NCBI RefSeq assembly: GCF_000150955.2
Contig: NC_011687.1
Coordinates: 558,001 to 622,000 of the forward strand
Direction of reading: 5' to 3'
From: Phaeodactylum tricornutum CCAP 1055/1
Lineage: Eukaryota; Bacillariophyta; Bacillariophyceae; Surirellales; Neidiaceae
DNA: 64,000 nucleotides
In this document: piece after piece, positions 18,592-29,213 of the stretch
How positions within the stretch are numbered: position 1 is the stretch's first letter
How the letters are laid out: the number at the start of each line of letters is the position of its first letter
Notes under the pieces: model-generated
Database searches by the model: none
What the model was told of the DNA's origin: nothing
Seen by the model: only the letters and a program-made list of their open reading frames with translations
Position numbers and translations under genes: made by a program

Positions 18592-21500
18592 ATGGAGGCA
18601 ATTGACGCGTCTGGAGGGCTGGATGGCTCGATGTCAACGGATAACGCACTCGTCGTGGATGCTCGGGACGTGGATACGGATACACACAAGGCAACCGAGA
18701 CAGTCGCCTCGATGGAAACGTCGGAATTGGACTCCGACACGTTCCTGGATAGCACTCCGAGCCACCTCAACAGTACGAACACTAGCAACAGCAGCACTGG
18801 TGTTGATTTCGAGTCATCCGCAACTACTGCTTTGCAGGAAGCAGTGAAAGTTGAATCCGAGACAAACGTAGAGGCCGACGACGAGACCGTTGACGCTCCA
18901 TCCATCCAACATATCGTGTCCAACGAAACGCCCACGAGCGACACTGAAGGACTGGATTCCAGCGACATTACAATCGTGACAAACAGTACTACAGAAACTT
19001 TCACCTCTATCAATCGTACTGATCCGACGAGTCCCCATCCTCCCGATGCTATAACACGGGAAACCCTGCTATCTCACGCGACGACCACCAGTAGCAGCAC
19101 CAACGAAGAAAGCTCTCTGCGGGTGGAAACTTCCCTCGATACCGCCACCACTCCTACAAATCCCATGGAAGTCCAAACGAAACAACCGCAAAAAAAGGCG
19201 GAGGATGAAGAGGACGACGACGTGTCAAGTAAAGCGGCAGTGGCTTTGGCTGCGGTGGCGGCCGCCGCCACGGCCAATCACAAGAGCCCCGCCGAAGCCG
19301 CCAAAGAAGCTCGGGCAGCCGCGCAATCCTTCATTAAGCCCGCCGATCATCACCATGGGCATTCGGTCTCATCGGTCAAGCGCACTATCCAAACGGTGCC
19401 GCTCGCGACCGTACAGACCCATTTGCGGGCCAAGGCACTCGAAACCGGCTCTGTTGTCGCCGATAAATTGTGCCAAGGAGAAAACGATGCCTTTTTGCAG
19501 TATTTGCTCCTTCTCGAATACTTCCGAGCGACGGTTGTCCATGAAGACGATGATCCGGATCACCTGTCCATTGGCTCCAACCATAGCCAGCACGAACTGG
19601 AGCAAGCCGCGAGAGCAGCTGAAGCCTGTGACAAGGTGTTGACCCTGCTGAAAAAAATTGATCTCGCTTACGACAGCCTGGTCAATATGCTACCTGCGGA
19701 AGTGGAACGACTCCAGCAGCCAAGCTTTGACGAGGATTCCAGCGACTACGATCAAGACTACGAGACGCCAGTGGTCATTCCGGATTTACTGCCCCCCTGT
19801 ACCTTTCCTGGCGGTGACAAGACCGTCGCATTTTTTAAAGCGTGTATGGGTACCGAAGGAGAAGCCCCTGCCATTGCCAGCGACGACACAAGCCTGGAGG
19901 AGGTGCGCGAACAAGCAAATTCAATAGACGGTAATGATTCTTTGGATCAGCCATCGACACCTACTTCCAAAGGCAACGCTTCCCTCATACCGCCTGCGTC
20001 TCCCAAACATCCCATTGCGTCTAACACCAACGTTTTTTCCATGTTTCGCCGAAACACCACGCCATCCAAGGGTATATTGGGCTCTTTGCGGCGTCGGACG
20101 GGTAACGCGAGCACGACCGCTCGGGATACGGATTCGAGTCTGCGGGTTTCGGAAACTACGGAATCTACCCAGGCTCCATCCTGCCGACCGGGGGAGTATG
20201 TCGTCAAGATTGAACGGGAAATGCTGGGTTTGACGGTTGAAAATGTACTGGAACGTACCGTCGTGCGCACCGTCCTGGCGAGCGGACCCGCCAAGAAGGC
20301 TGGCGCCAAAATTGGATCCCTCATTGTGAAGGTGGGGAATGTGGAAACAAAAAATTTGACGCATTTTGAAACGATTGACGAGCTCCGCCAAAGTCAGCGG
20401 CCGCTGCAGCTGGTCCTTCGTGAAGTGAGCGAAGATGCGTTGCGTTTGGCGCGTGAAGAAATGGGACGGCTCATTCGTGGGTCGGGATTTGGCACTATAA
20501 TGGACGGAAACCGTGCTGCCGAGGATGGGGAGCAGGAGGTGGAGGTGGAAATTTCTCGTCCGTTGATTGAAGCCGATTTGCGCATCGATGCGTACACAAA
20601 CTTGATAAGACGACGCATCGCAGAAGTTGCCCCGCAAGCACGCAACAAAAAGGAAGAAGCTCTTGCCCGAGTAGGAGAGAAAATGGTGTGGCTCTTGACA
20701 CTCTTCGTAATTGGCTTTGAGCGTGAGGCTGCAGGGCGTTACGATATTACGTCAGCCGAGAACAACGAGCCGTCTCCTGTCCCACGACGGAGTTTGCATG
20801 GTGTGCATGCACACTCGGCGAAAGAGTATGGTGACGCAGCAAAAAGTGTATCCAAGGTCCTCTTGGATTATTCGCAGAGGAAGCTGGACCCTCAACCAGT
20901 CGCGCAACGGACTCGGTCGGCGGACTTTATCCAACACAGCCTTGAGACCACGGGAGGCAATCGTAGAGGGCGAAAAATCCCACCGTCTCCAATCCAACCA
21001 CAGCGAGGTACGACGAGTGTAAGGGCAGTACCAGGCGCTGCCCAACAAGATGGGAGCAGTTTGGGACATGACAAGCCTCTCTTACAAATCGGGGACGTTC
21101 TGCAACGCACTCGGACGTTTTTGACCGACACAACTTCTCCACCGGCTGCCCTTTTACGCGGAGAGCTTATTGCTTTTTTATGCGATGTTCTAGACATTGA
21201 TACGGACATGGAGCTTTCGGAAGAAGATTCCGTTTCTGCAACTGCCGGTGCGCAAGCCGGTCCCATCAATGATTTAGGTAGTGCCGGAAGTTTGTTGAAA
21301 CTAATTATACTGAACTGTCCAATCATGCGCAGTCCGGGTTGCGAAGCCGCCTCATCTCACGAGGACGTTTTGGACCCTGAGTTTGAAGAAGAAATGCGTC
21401 GTCGCTTTGGTCTGAAAGAGTACCTATCGGCGGTCGATCGCCACAAGCTTCATGCCGGAAATCGTTTCCTCGCGGTAGTCCATCGTCTCGCCGCCAGTCG

Positions 21501-23289
21501 AAGCATGAGCGCAAGGATAACTGCTTGTTCCCTTGGCCCAGTCATCTGGGGACATCTAGATTTCCCGCATCAGCTACAGTTGCGCGGAGTTGTTACCAGA
21601 GCACTACACGATGTGGAAGTTATTGTTCGGAAGGCCACGGCCACGGTTCTACACGAGGTTGCCGAGCTTGTCTTTGATTCACGGTGTGTTCCATGGTTGG
21701 TTTTGATGTGCGAACGAGCCATGACGGATCCGGAACCACAGCTCCGGTCTGCTGCCATGACTCTGACTTGGCATTTGGCTGAGCATCTTCCGAACGCGTT
21801 CCTCGGAGACGCCAGTCAAGGGAGTGCATATCTTCGTCGGCTGCCAGACCGTAATGACCCTATTTTTGCCGATGTGTACTTACTACAGTGCAAGCTGCTT
21901 CCGGTTGCCACTCGGCTAGCAGAAGATCGGTCACCATCGGTACGCCTTGCAGTTGCTGCACAATGCGACAGGCTATGCTATGCTCTCGGTGACCACTGGT
22001 CTAGTGTCGTCATCGACGTCTTACTCGCTATGCTGTCGGATGCCGATGAAAGAGTCAGATGTGAAGCCGTCTTGTGCGTTCCAAGACTTGCTGACATTGT
22101 TCTGCTCTCAACGTCTCCTGGAGAAACTGCTGTCAGCGAAGTGAGCATTTTGGAAGCTCTCTTACCAGCAGCAATAAAGCTTCAAAAGGATCCCAGTCCA
22201 TCGGTCAGAATTTCTTTGGCAGCAGCTGCTGGCGATTTGTTGACATTGCTCGTTGCTATGCAACGGAGATCGGACGAATCGTCAGGCTCATCAGTCGAGT
22301 CACCAGCACCGAGTGATAAATCCGTTGATATCGAAGTTGGCAGAAAGTACAGGAGGCAGGTTGATGACAGATTGATTCCTCTCGTGCAACAACTACTGAA
22401 CGATTCGGATCCTGAAGTAACAAGCGCTGCGCTAAGAGCGGTTACAAACGCGTCGCGCAAATCAATTCCACCTTCCTCCCCTAGAAATCGTCAAATGTCC
22501 GTTGCATCGGAGGATGATTCTTTGTCTATAACATCGTATCAATCCCAAACCAGCCGCGACACGAGACAGCCAATGATTCTCCCAGTGCTGTCCGAAGTTC
22601 AAGTGCTTAGACTTTTACCAACCTTGACTGATTTGGCAAACAGTAGACAATGGCGAGTCAGACAAAGCGCCGTGGAAATTGTTCCGGCACTTCTCGGATG
22701 CACACAAAAGTTGGAAACTCGATCCGAAATCTCAAAGCTTTGCGTTCGGCTTATGTCCGATTCTGTTGATGCCGTCCGTAAAACTGCAGCAGAATGCCTT
22801 TGTATGGGTGGTAGCAGTCTCGGTAGTCACGGCGAAGATGCTAGTGCCGAGTGGGCGACGTCCATTGTTATCCCAGCAATTCGGAGGTGTGCCATCCATT
22901 CGTTTTCAAAACAGAGGCTTCTCAGTCTTAAGATGATTGAAGTAGTTCTTCTTAATGGCGCTTGCCCAAGCAAATGGAAAGGAAGCGAAACAGACCAAGA
23001 AAGATTGACTGACTCTCCGATGCGAGAGCTCGCGGCAATCGCTCTTTCGTTGACATCTGACCGAATAGCAAATGTTCGGTTGAATGTTGGCAGGATATTA
23101 GAGGCTGTACTGCATGATTTTGAAGATGCCGAGCTGTCGTTTATTAGAGAAGTGCTTTTGCAGCAAATGGAAGAGGAAAAGGAGAGAGAAGGAGGAGGAG
23201 ATCGCGATGTGTTATTCTTCGCGAAGCGTTGCGTTGACCGAGCGTCTACCATTATCGAAGAGACTTCTAGTGCTACTTCACTGGTATAA
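18592..23289 (+). CDS. Large PDZ- and HEAT-repeat protein, 1,565 residues
   Basis: A single uninterrupted frame starts at the ATG at 18592. Residues 1-200 are Ser/Thr/Asp-rich and disordered, followed by an Ala-rich helix near 215-245. A PDZ-like domain spans about 533-620 (YVVKIEREMLGLTVENV, a GPAKKAG loop, GSLIVKVGNVE). From about 900 to 1540 there are HEAT/armadillo-type helical repeats, such as DPEPQLRSAAMTLTWHLAEH, SPSVRLAVAAQCDRL, DADERVRCEAVLCVPRLADI and DPSPSVRISLAAAAGDLL. This solenoid resembles phosphatase regulatory subunits (PP2A-A and PP4R1 type), which suggests a scaffold, but no catalytic partner lies nearby. I know no standard family with this domain pair. Charged Ser-rich linkers break up the repeats. 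Confidence 0.8.
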   Translation: MEAIDASGGLDGSMSTDNALVVDARDVDTDTHKATETVASMETSELDSDTFLDSTPSHLNSTNTSNSSTGVDFESSATTALQEAVKVESETNVEADDETVDAPSIQHIVSNETPTSDTEGLDSSDITIVTNSTTETFTSINRTDPTSPHPPDAITRETLLSHATTTSSSTNEESSLRVETSLDTATTPTNPMEVQTKQPQKKAEDEEDDDVSSKAAVALAAVAAAATANHKSPAEAAKEARAAAQSFIKPADHHHGHSVSSVKRTIQTVPLATVQTHLRAKALETGSVVADKLCQGENDAFLQYLLLLEYFRATVVHEDDDPDHLSIGSNHSQHELEQAARAAEACDKVLTLLKKIDLAYDSLVNMLPAEVERLQQPSFDEDSSDYDQDYETPVVIPDLLPPCTFPGGDKTVAFFKACMGTEGEAPAIASDDTSLEEVREQANSIDGNDSLDQPSTPTSKGNASLIPPASPKHPIASNTNVFSMFRRNTTPSKGILGSLRRRTGNASTTARDTDSSLRVSETTESTQAPSCRPGEYVVKIEREMLGLTVENVLERTVVRTVLASGPAKKAGAKIGSLIVKVGNVETKNLTHFETIDELRQSQRPLQLVLREVSEDALRLAREEMGRLIRGSGFGTIMDGNRAAEDGEQEVEVEISRPLIEADLRIDAYTNLIRRRIAEVAPQARNKKEEALARVGEKMVWLLTLFVIGFEREAAGRYDITSAENNEPSPVPRRSLHGVHAHSAKEYGDAAKSVSKVLLDYSQRKLDPQPVAQRTRSADFIQHSLETTGGNRRGRKIPPSPIQPQRGTTSVRAVPGAAQQDGSSLGHDKPLLQIGDVLQRTRTFLTDTTSPPAALLRGELIAFLCDVLDIDTDMELSEEDSVSATAGAQAGPINDLGSAGSLLKLIILNCPIMRSPGCEAASSHEDVLDPEFEEEMRRRFGLKEYLSAVDRHKLHAGNRFLAVVHRLAASRSMSARITACSLGPVIWGHLDFPHQLQLRGVVTRALHDVEVIVRKATATVLHEVAELVFDSRCVPWLVLMCERAMTDPEPQLRSAAMTLTWHLAEHLPNAFLGDASQGSAYLRRLPDRNDPIFADVYLLQCKLLPVATRLAEDRSPSVRLAVAAQCDRLCYALGDHWSSVVIDVLLAMLSDADERVRCEAVLCVPRLADIVLLSTSPGETAVSEVSILEALLPAAIKLQKDPSPSVRISLAAAAGDLLTLLVAMQRRSDESSGSSVESPAPSDKSVDIEVGRKYRRQVDDRLIPLVQQLLNDSDPEVTSAALRAVTNASRKSIPPSSPRNRQMSVASEDDSLSITSYQSQTSRDTRQPMILPVLSEVQVLRLLPTLTDLANSRQWRVRQSAVEIVPALLGCTQKLETRSEISKLCVRLMSDSVDAVRKTAAECLCMGGSSLGSHGEDASAEWATSIVIPAIRRCAIHSFSKQRLLSLKMIEVVLLNGACPSKWKGSETDQERLTDSPMRELAAIALSLTSDRIANVRLNVGRILEAVLHDFEDAELSFIREVLLQQMEEEKEREGGGDRDVLFFAKRCVDRASTIIEETSSATSLV

Positions 23290-23545
23290 CCGAGAGATAC
23301 CGATAAACAAGGATTAAAGATGACACTTTTATCTTCAGTGTATAACTCCAATCGGCATACCTATCAAAAGTCAGTGGACTGGATTCATTGCGAAGCATGC
23401 TTTCCTTATGGGCGAAGTCAATGCTTTCAAGTGAAGAAATTTTAGAGCTTTCTCGAATTCTTCATTGGAGGCGGTACGCTTGATGATCCACGAGTAACAA
23501 GATTATATGACCACACTAGCAGCAGCAAATCTGGACCAGCGATCC

Positions 23546-26284
23546 TTAACCAGAAGCCGGTGCCATTTCGTCAACATCTTTCTCCGACATTAGATCGCTG
23601 TCTACAGGGAGCTCCCCTGGATGGTCCCTCTCTCTGCAAGCGTAAACACGCTGAAGCGATTCTTGAATCTTCTCCAGTATAGTCTCGGCTTCTGTGCCCT
23701 TGAGAAGACCTTTTCTATGCAGCTTTTCCACGCAACGAGATGAATTGTACAAGAGAACCGTGCACAAGTTGTGCGACACAATCATCTCAACATCTCTCAT
23801 GTGGTACGACTTTAATAGCTTGACAGCCTCTACACACTGACGTCTTGACTCGGCAATAACCTTTGACTCTTCTTCCGAGAATTGCTCATCCAAGAACTGC
23901 TGACTCAATAGCCTCTGCGCAGTATCGTGTGCATGTAGAAATGCCAGACATCGCTCCACGTTCAGTCGCATCATTTCGTACTTCACATCTTGCAGGACAA
24001 AAGCTCCGAAACATTTTCGAAAATACTTCATTCCTTTCGAAGTGTAAACCGATGTTGACCAAGGTGCTTTTACGACGCTCACATACTCCCAATCATTCAA
24101 CTCGGATCCATTTGAGACAGAGTCGAGGGCAAAATCAATTGATTGTTCCAAAGAGAAGGCGAGAAACTGACGGTTGTAGAGCTCACCGAGTTCCACTTGT
24201 CTAGCGTATGCGCTACGTAAAATTTCTAGAAATACCGTGCGAAGTTCTATCAACGACATACTGGATGTGACCTTGGCTATCCTCACTTTGGTAGAGTTTT
24301 TGTCACTTGATATGCCGATGTTTTCTTTCTGATGTTCTGCCATTTGTTTTTCCAGATCTTTTTCGTTGTCTTCCAAATACGGTGAAACCTTAGACAAGTT
24401 TGGATCACGATAGTTTTTCTCGTGATTATGAGTATTCCGGTAATCCTTGTAGGCCTTTAACACTTCGTCCTGTCTAAGATCTTTCAACCAATCAACATGG
24501 TCCCGAATCAGGGCAAAATTGATCTTGGCAAAGCGAGGCTGAGCTAGCAAACGGATTAGCTCTTCAATTGTTTCGTAGCGCAAGTGGAGCTTGTAGCTTT
24601 CAATTATCTTTTTTCGAATGGCTGTTGTGTCAGCCAGGCCTAATCGCCGTAACAGAGGACCAGCTACAGTGGCATTAATACAGAGCGTCATAAAAGCAAT
24701 TCCACCAACAAATCCAAACACTTTGTTGGTCTGACCAACATACTTGAAGTCTCCCTCTTCAGCCGCCTCGCGCACTGTATTGTCTAAAACGATTGCCAAA
24801 CTGATTCCCACAGCACCGCGAAGGCCTCCAAAGGCCTGAAAGATCATTTCAGGCTTGCTTGATTTGAGCCCAATCCTGGAAATGAGCGGATACGCGCCGA
24901 TAAAGAGAGCGAATCGAATTATAATCAACAAAATGTACAATATAATCAAATAGCCTTGGAAAACAAAGTCTGCTGTTAGCCTGTTGTATCAACAAGTCAG
25001 GCATCAATGGCAGATCAGTACTACTCACCCCAATCTCTTCCAGTAAATTCTCCTTCACGTTCTTCTGCGTTAGCGATCACACTACCCCATACTAATCCAC
25101 CTAGCGCGAATAAGACAGTATTCAACAAGTGCTCGACCAAGCCCCAGAAATCACAAATTAGCTGATTGTCATTGATCAAGGCATCTCCAAAAGCCCGATA
25201 CGTAATACCGCACACGACTGTGGCCAAGACACCGCTGGTACTCCACACCACATCGGCTGTATAGTAGCACAAGTATGCCACGGTAATGGTAGCGGCAGTT
25301 TGTACAATATTTTCTTCTCGATTGAGTCGTCTATCCAAAATTGATAGGAGCAAAATCAAGCCGAATCCAAAAAATAGTCCAGCTGCGCACGCACCGCCAC
25401 TCATACGCAGAAACTTAGCCGTTCCGGAACCCCAGTTGTAGTCGGTTCCCAGACCTTCAACGCCGAGTTCGGTATAGAAAACTTCAGCAAAAAGTGCAAA
25501 AAATACGAGAGCACTTCCGTCGTTTAGCAGCGATTCGCCGCTAATATGCTGTTTGAGGCGTGGTGGAGCGCCTACGGAGTCAAGTAAAGCAGCCACTGCG
25601 ACTGGATCCTGCGACAAATACAGAAAAAATAAGCTTCCTTTTTGGACGTGTTCTTCACCACGGATTGAATGGCGATTTTATTCTGTGCCAAGCAGGTCGG
25701 CGATTCTCGATACGTACCGTTGCACTCAGAATGCTTCCAAAAGTCATGGCCAAGGCAAAAGACCAGCCATAGGGAAATATATAGTACGCCACCAAAGCAG
25801 TCAAGACGGCTCCTCCCAGTACCATTGGGAAGGCAAACACAAAACACTGTACGATCGAAACTTGAAACAAGTGCACATTTAAGGACGACGCGTCCTTGAA
25901 AATCAAACCCGGCAAGAAAACCAGTAAAAGCAGTTCGCTGTCAATGGGTATCCAAAACTCTAGAATGGACTGGGACAGTCGATTGTCATTTTGAAATTTG
26001 GCCGTCGCCAACCCCATGAATGTTCCAAGAAGAAACAACACGGCAGTGTAGGGAAGCCACTTGACGTATCGACTGAGAAGGAAGAATGTGAGAACTCCTA
26101 ATGCCTGGACAAACCATGGAAAGAGGACGGCTTCAGCCGGTTCGAGCTCCATTTCGACTTCCGTGGTGTTGGCGAAGGAGACTTCTTCGGCTTGGCCCAC
26201 ATTCACTGTTAGTAAAATCATCACGAGCAACTGTTTGAATGATGAAATTCTCCCATTGAGAGACGGTCTAATTGTATCCGGCAT
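23546..26284 (-). CDS. CPA1-family Na+/H+ antiporter (NHE/SOS1-like), three exons
   Basis: Exons are 25718-26284, 25029-25608 and 23546-24954, with GT-AG introns of 109 and 74 bp. Together they give 851 residues. A signal-peptide-like N-terminus is followed by about 12 membrane segments. Key blocks are LPGLIFKDASSL, then SILSAT joined across intron 1 to DPVAVAALLDSVGAP, then HISGESLLNDGSALVFF with the conserved acidic ND site, and GGLRGAVGISLAIVLD. Exon 2 joins exon 3 at DWG-YLIILYILL. A cytosolic tail of roughly 380 residues follows, with no domain that I recognise. The family exchanges Na+ or K+ for H+ across plasma or endomembranes. Subcellular location is not shown by the sequence. Confidence 0.92.
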
Positions 26285-26910
26285 CGCTTTGCTTACACTT
26301 TGTTCGGATGATATGTGATTATGGAAATGAAAAGAGATCGTTTCACAGTCAAGACATTGTCAGCGGGAATCCGAAACTGATGGAGGACTCATCTAGCTAG
26401 AAGATATGAGAACGCAAAGGAAAAGCCATCCCAAATCTCGAACACCATCGTCTCAGCTGACAGAGAGGGTCAGGGCTCACAAACGATATTGTGACAGTGA
26501 AAGAGGAAATTCACTTAGGTTTAATGTGGTAATCAGGCCAGTAGGGAAAGGATTCCTCTGTAAAATTGCCGATAATGTCATTGATCGCAATATTAGGATT
26601 TCTGATATTTATCTTGGAATGACTTTTGTCTTATAATAGAATGTCAAATTGTATTATTTTTGCATCGACATCTCGCAATCTGGAAGAATTCCGACCGAGG
26701 TTCAAATAGTTTTGGCCGGATTTATTGAAGAACACAAAACGACGATGAAGATCGAAGTCAGGAAAACGATGAACTACGAAGATTATGAGTCTACATTGTA
26801 CTCTTGGATATTCGTAGGGACTGTGGGGCTGTGATTCGTTGTGTGTGGGACGGAAGCGACTTGGCTTTTAGCAGTAGGCGATTGAACTTCTGGTGAGACG
26901 TTGTCCTTAC
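26285..26910. other. Intergenic region upstream of the antiporter, no supported gene
   Basis: This is antiporter promoter sequence, with an exact TTCACAGTCA at 26342, followed by AT-rich sequence with short frames of 60-76 codons and no domain. It ends at the left terminal repeat of the inverted-end element. Confidence 0.4.
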
Positions 26911-27926
26911 CAGGGGCGTGCCTCAACGCCACAAGCGTAAATAGCCCAAAATGGGATGTCTTTAACGCTTTTAAACTTTAAAAAGCGGTAATTTCCGGTA
27001 GGCGTTAAAATTACGAAGTGAGCTATTTTCGGAATCAAATCCACTTAAGGATTAGAACTCAGTCCCGGATTTCGTGAAGGATTCTGAATCCTTCACTAAA
27101 TTAGTGAAGGATTTAGTGAAGGATTTAGCGAAGGATTTACACTTAGATTTTGAAACGACCGTGACTTGGGAGACGAAGAAGTACTAACAGTCAGTAGTCC
27201 CTGTCTTTCCTTTACTGTTAGCAGGCGCTCTACAAATCTCCAAAAGGTGTCTATTACAGTTTTACTTGAACAATATACGCAAAGGCAGAGGCCGTGTGAG
27301 CGTTGGAGTCTCGCCGCGACGTCGGGAAAAAATTTCGGGTCATTCAAGCGCTGCGAGTTCAGCCTCGGCGAAGGGACGCGGAGGAGGATATGCAGGAAGG
27401 GGTCGCGGCAAAACAGGAGGGCGAGGTCCCAAGCGCAAGGCCGATGCTTCCGTATCAACGGTAACAGGAGCTTTCACTCCTAGTGTTACGGAGTACTACC
27501 AAAGCACAACCGAGGACGTATCGCTGTTATGACAGTGTGTGGTAAACAAAGGTGGGCGTTATGACGAATGACCTGCGATACACCTAAGCAAGCTTAGGGA
27601 CTGTAAAACTCACTTGCTGACGACGCTCCCCACGGGTTAGACAGCGGATGCAAGGACCTATGCTATAATGCAATATTTGGATCAAAGAATTTCTAAAACA
27701 ATGAGTGGAAAATTACATGCTACAAACTAGTCAATCTGTTGTTCAGTCCAGTGAACAATCCCACAAAGTGCCAGCGCATCATTGATCTTCCACAACTTCC
27801 ATAATCTCAATAGACAATCTTTCTCCCACATGTATATATACCTCCAGAACTATGAGTCCCATGCACAACACCTATGGTGAGTAGCTGTTCTTCTTCAGTC
27901 CCACCATGTGTCTTGTGATAGCCCCT

Positions 27927-28472
27927 TTATTGCTTCAATTGTATTTTCGATGTTCCAATTATATCCCAGTCCATTTTGGTCGTGTAAACTGACAAGTGGA
28001 GACTAAGCACATGCGGCTCCGGAAACATAGCAATTGTACAAACGCTTCGATTATTGTGAGTCCACGTGGCCACGGAACAAGGCTTTGGTATCATTTCTGT
28101 GCGTGCCTCCTTAACTCCATGTGCATAGTTTTGACTCACACTTGAGACATCCGTGTTTAGTGAATAATTTCCACAAGACATGTCGCAAGGAGGTAAACCA
28201 CAACAGGGTAACTCAAATACGGTATATTTGTGCAATAAGGCCGACACAAACTCCATATGGGACGCGTAACCGCTGCGTCCATCGGATTGGCTCACACTTA
28301 CACTTTCCTTACGAAGTGGGAGCTGTCCGAGGGACATGCCGCAAGGTAGCGTACCGTAACACCTAGCTACCACACTGAGACAGCAGCAACGCAAACAAAA
28401 TGCTTCCTGTAAAGGATCGACGGCACACATTTGGGGAACGGACGTGTACGTTCCTACGGCGGCAGCGGCCAC
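27927..28472 (-). CDS. Doubtful 181-codon ORF with two copies of a Cys motif
   Basis: This minus-strand open frame lies inside the core of the inverted-repeat element. Its product contains two related segments about 50 residues apart: CYGTLPCGMSLGQLPLRKE with SVSVSQSDG, and CCGLPPCDMSCGNYSLNTD with VSSVSQNYAHG. The shared pattern is C-x-G-x-x-P-C-x-M-S-x-G followed by V-S-x-V-S-Q. At DNA level the duplication is visible but strongly diverged (about 28133-28215 and 28288-28366). A duplicated DNA segment without coding function would look the same. No signal peptide or known domain is present. Confidence 0.25.
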   Translation of the reverse strand: MAAAAVGTYTSVPQMCAVDPLQEAFCLRCCCLSVVARCYGTLPCGMSLGQLPLRKESVSVSQSDGRSGYASHMEFVSALLHKYTVFELPCCGLPPCDMSCGNYSLNTDVSSVSQNYAHGVKEARTEMIPKPCSVATWTHNNRSVCTIAMFPEPHVLSLHLSVYTTKMDWDIIGTSKIQLKQ

Positions 28473-28893
28473 TACCAGCGTTCGTCGTAGCTTTCAATCA
28501 TTACAGATCTCCCATCACGTGAAGGGGAAAGCTGCGAGGGTAGAGGCCGAAGACAATATTGTCGGGATAAAGTGGACGTCGACGGGGACGATCCGCCACC
28601 GTTGTAGCGTGCGCGACTCGAGTCGCTCCTCACTCGCGGTGTCACCCAGGGATCAACAACTACCAGTCTCAATATTGATGCTATGCATCTGCACTATCAC
28701 ACCGCAGGCTGTCAGCGTATCTACATCAGATTTTGGCCTGTCCAATGGAGCTGGTCCCCCTCATGGACTTGTGCGTCCAGTGCGAAAAGAAATGGAAAGA
28801 CAGGGACTACTGACTGTGAGTACTTTTTCGTCTCCCAAGTCACGGTCGTTTCAAAATCTAAGTGTAAATCCTTCGCTAAATCCTTCACTAAAT

Positions 28894-29050
28894 CCTTCAC
28901 TAATTTAGTGAAGGATTCAGAAACCTTCACTAATTTAGTGAAGGATTTGGAAACCTTCACTAATTTAGTGAAGGATTTGGAAACCTTCACTAATTTAGTG
29001 AAGGATTTAGAAACCTTCACTAATTTAGTGAAGGATTCAGAATCCTTCAC
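28894..29050. repeat. Palindromic 30-bp minisatellite
   Basis: Five units start at 28894, 28924, 28954, 28984 and 29014, exactly 30 bp apart. Each contains CCTTCACTAATTTAGTGAAG plus a final G, a 10-bp perfect inverted repeat around one T, then a 9-bp spacer such as ATTTGGAAA. The array is flanked by partial units on both sides. The opposite arm at 27074-27130 has only one or two units. In single strands each unit would form a stable hairpin. Confidence 0.95.
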
Positions 29051-29213
29051 TAAATTTAACAAGAATTGAAAACCCTATTCAAAAGTTCAGCCAGTCCAAG
29101 CTTTCAAACGGCACTTAGAAAGAGCTGTCTGGCGCGCAAGAAAGAACACTCTTTATATACGAAATGTCTTCTCTGTTATTTCGATTAAATTAGTCAAATG
29201 AGGCACGCCCCAG

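Larger units (their letters stand above)
26911..29213. mobile_element. Candidate non-autonomous inverted-repeat element, possibly hAT-related
   Basis: A 15-bp terminus CAGGGGCGTGCCTCA at 26911-26925 recurs inverted at 29199-29213 with one mismatch. Inside, a second inverted pair is much longer: 27074-27210 and 28794-29050 share about 140 bp of near-identical sequence in opposite orientation; the right arm is lengthened by a minisatellite. The core between the arms (about 1.6 kb) holds short frames only and no transposase. The CAGGGGCG terminus resembles hAT DNA transposons. However, the flanks (GTCCTTAC and GAGTTGGA) show no 8-bp target duplication, so transposition in the present form is not shown. 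Confidence 0.5.

Noticed and set aside
27266-27532. RG-rich frame with GRGGGYAGRGRG as a gene
   Set aside because: It starts at TTG, no ATG lies in frame nearby, and no flanking exon could be fitted. It may be a fragment of a dead gene.
28894-29050. Regular palindromic repeats considered as a CRISPR array
   Set aside because: Spacers are nine bases and nearly identical, there are no cas genes, and the context is eukaryotic; it is a minisatellite.
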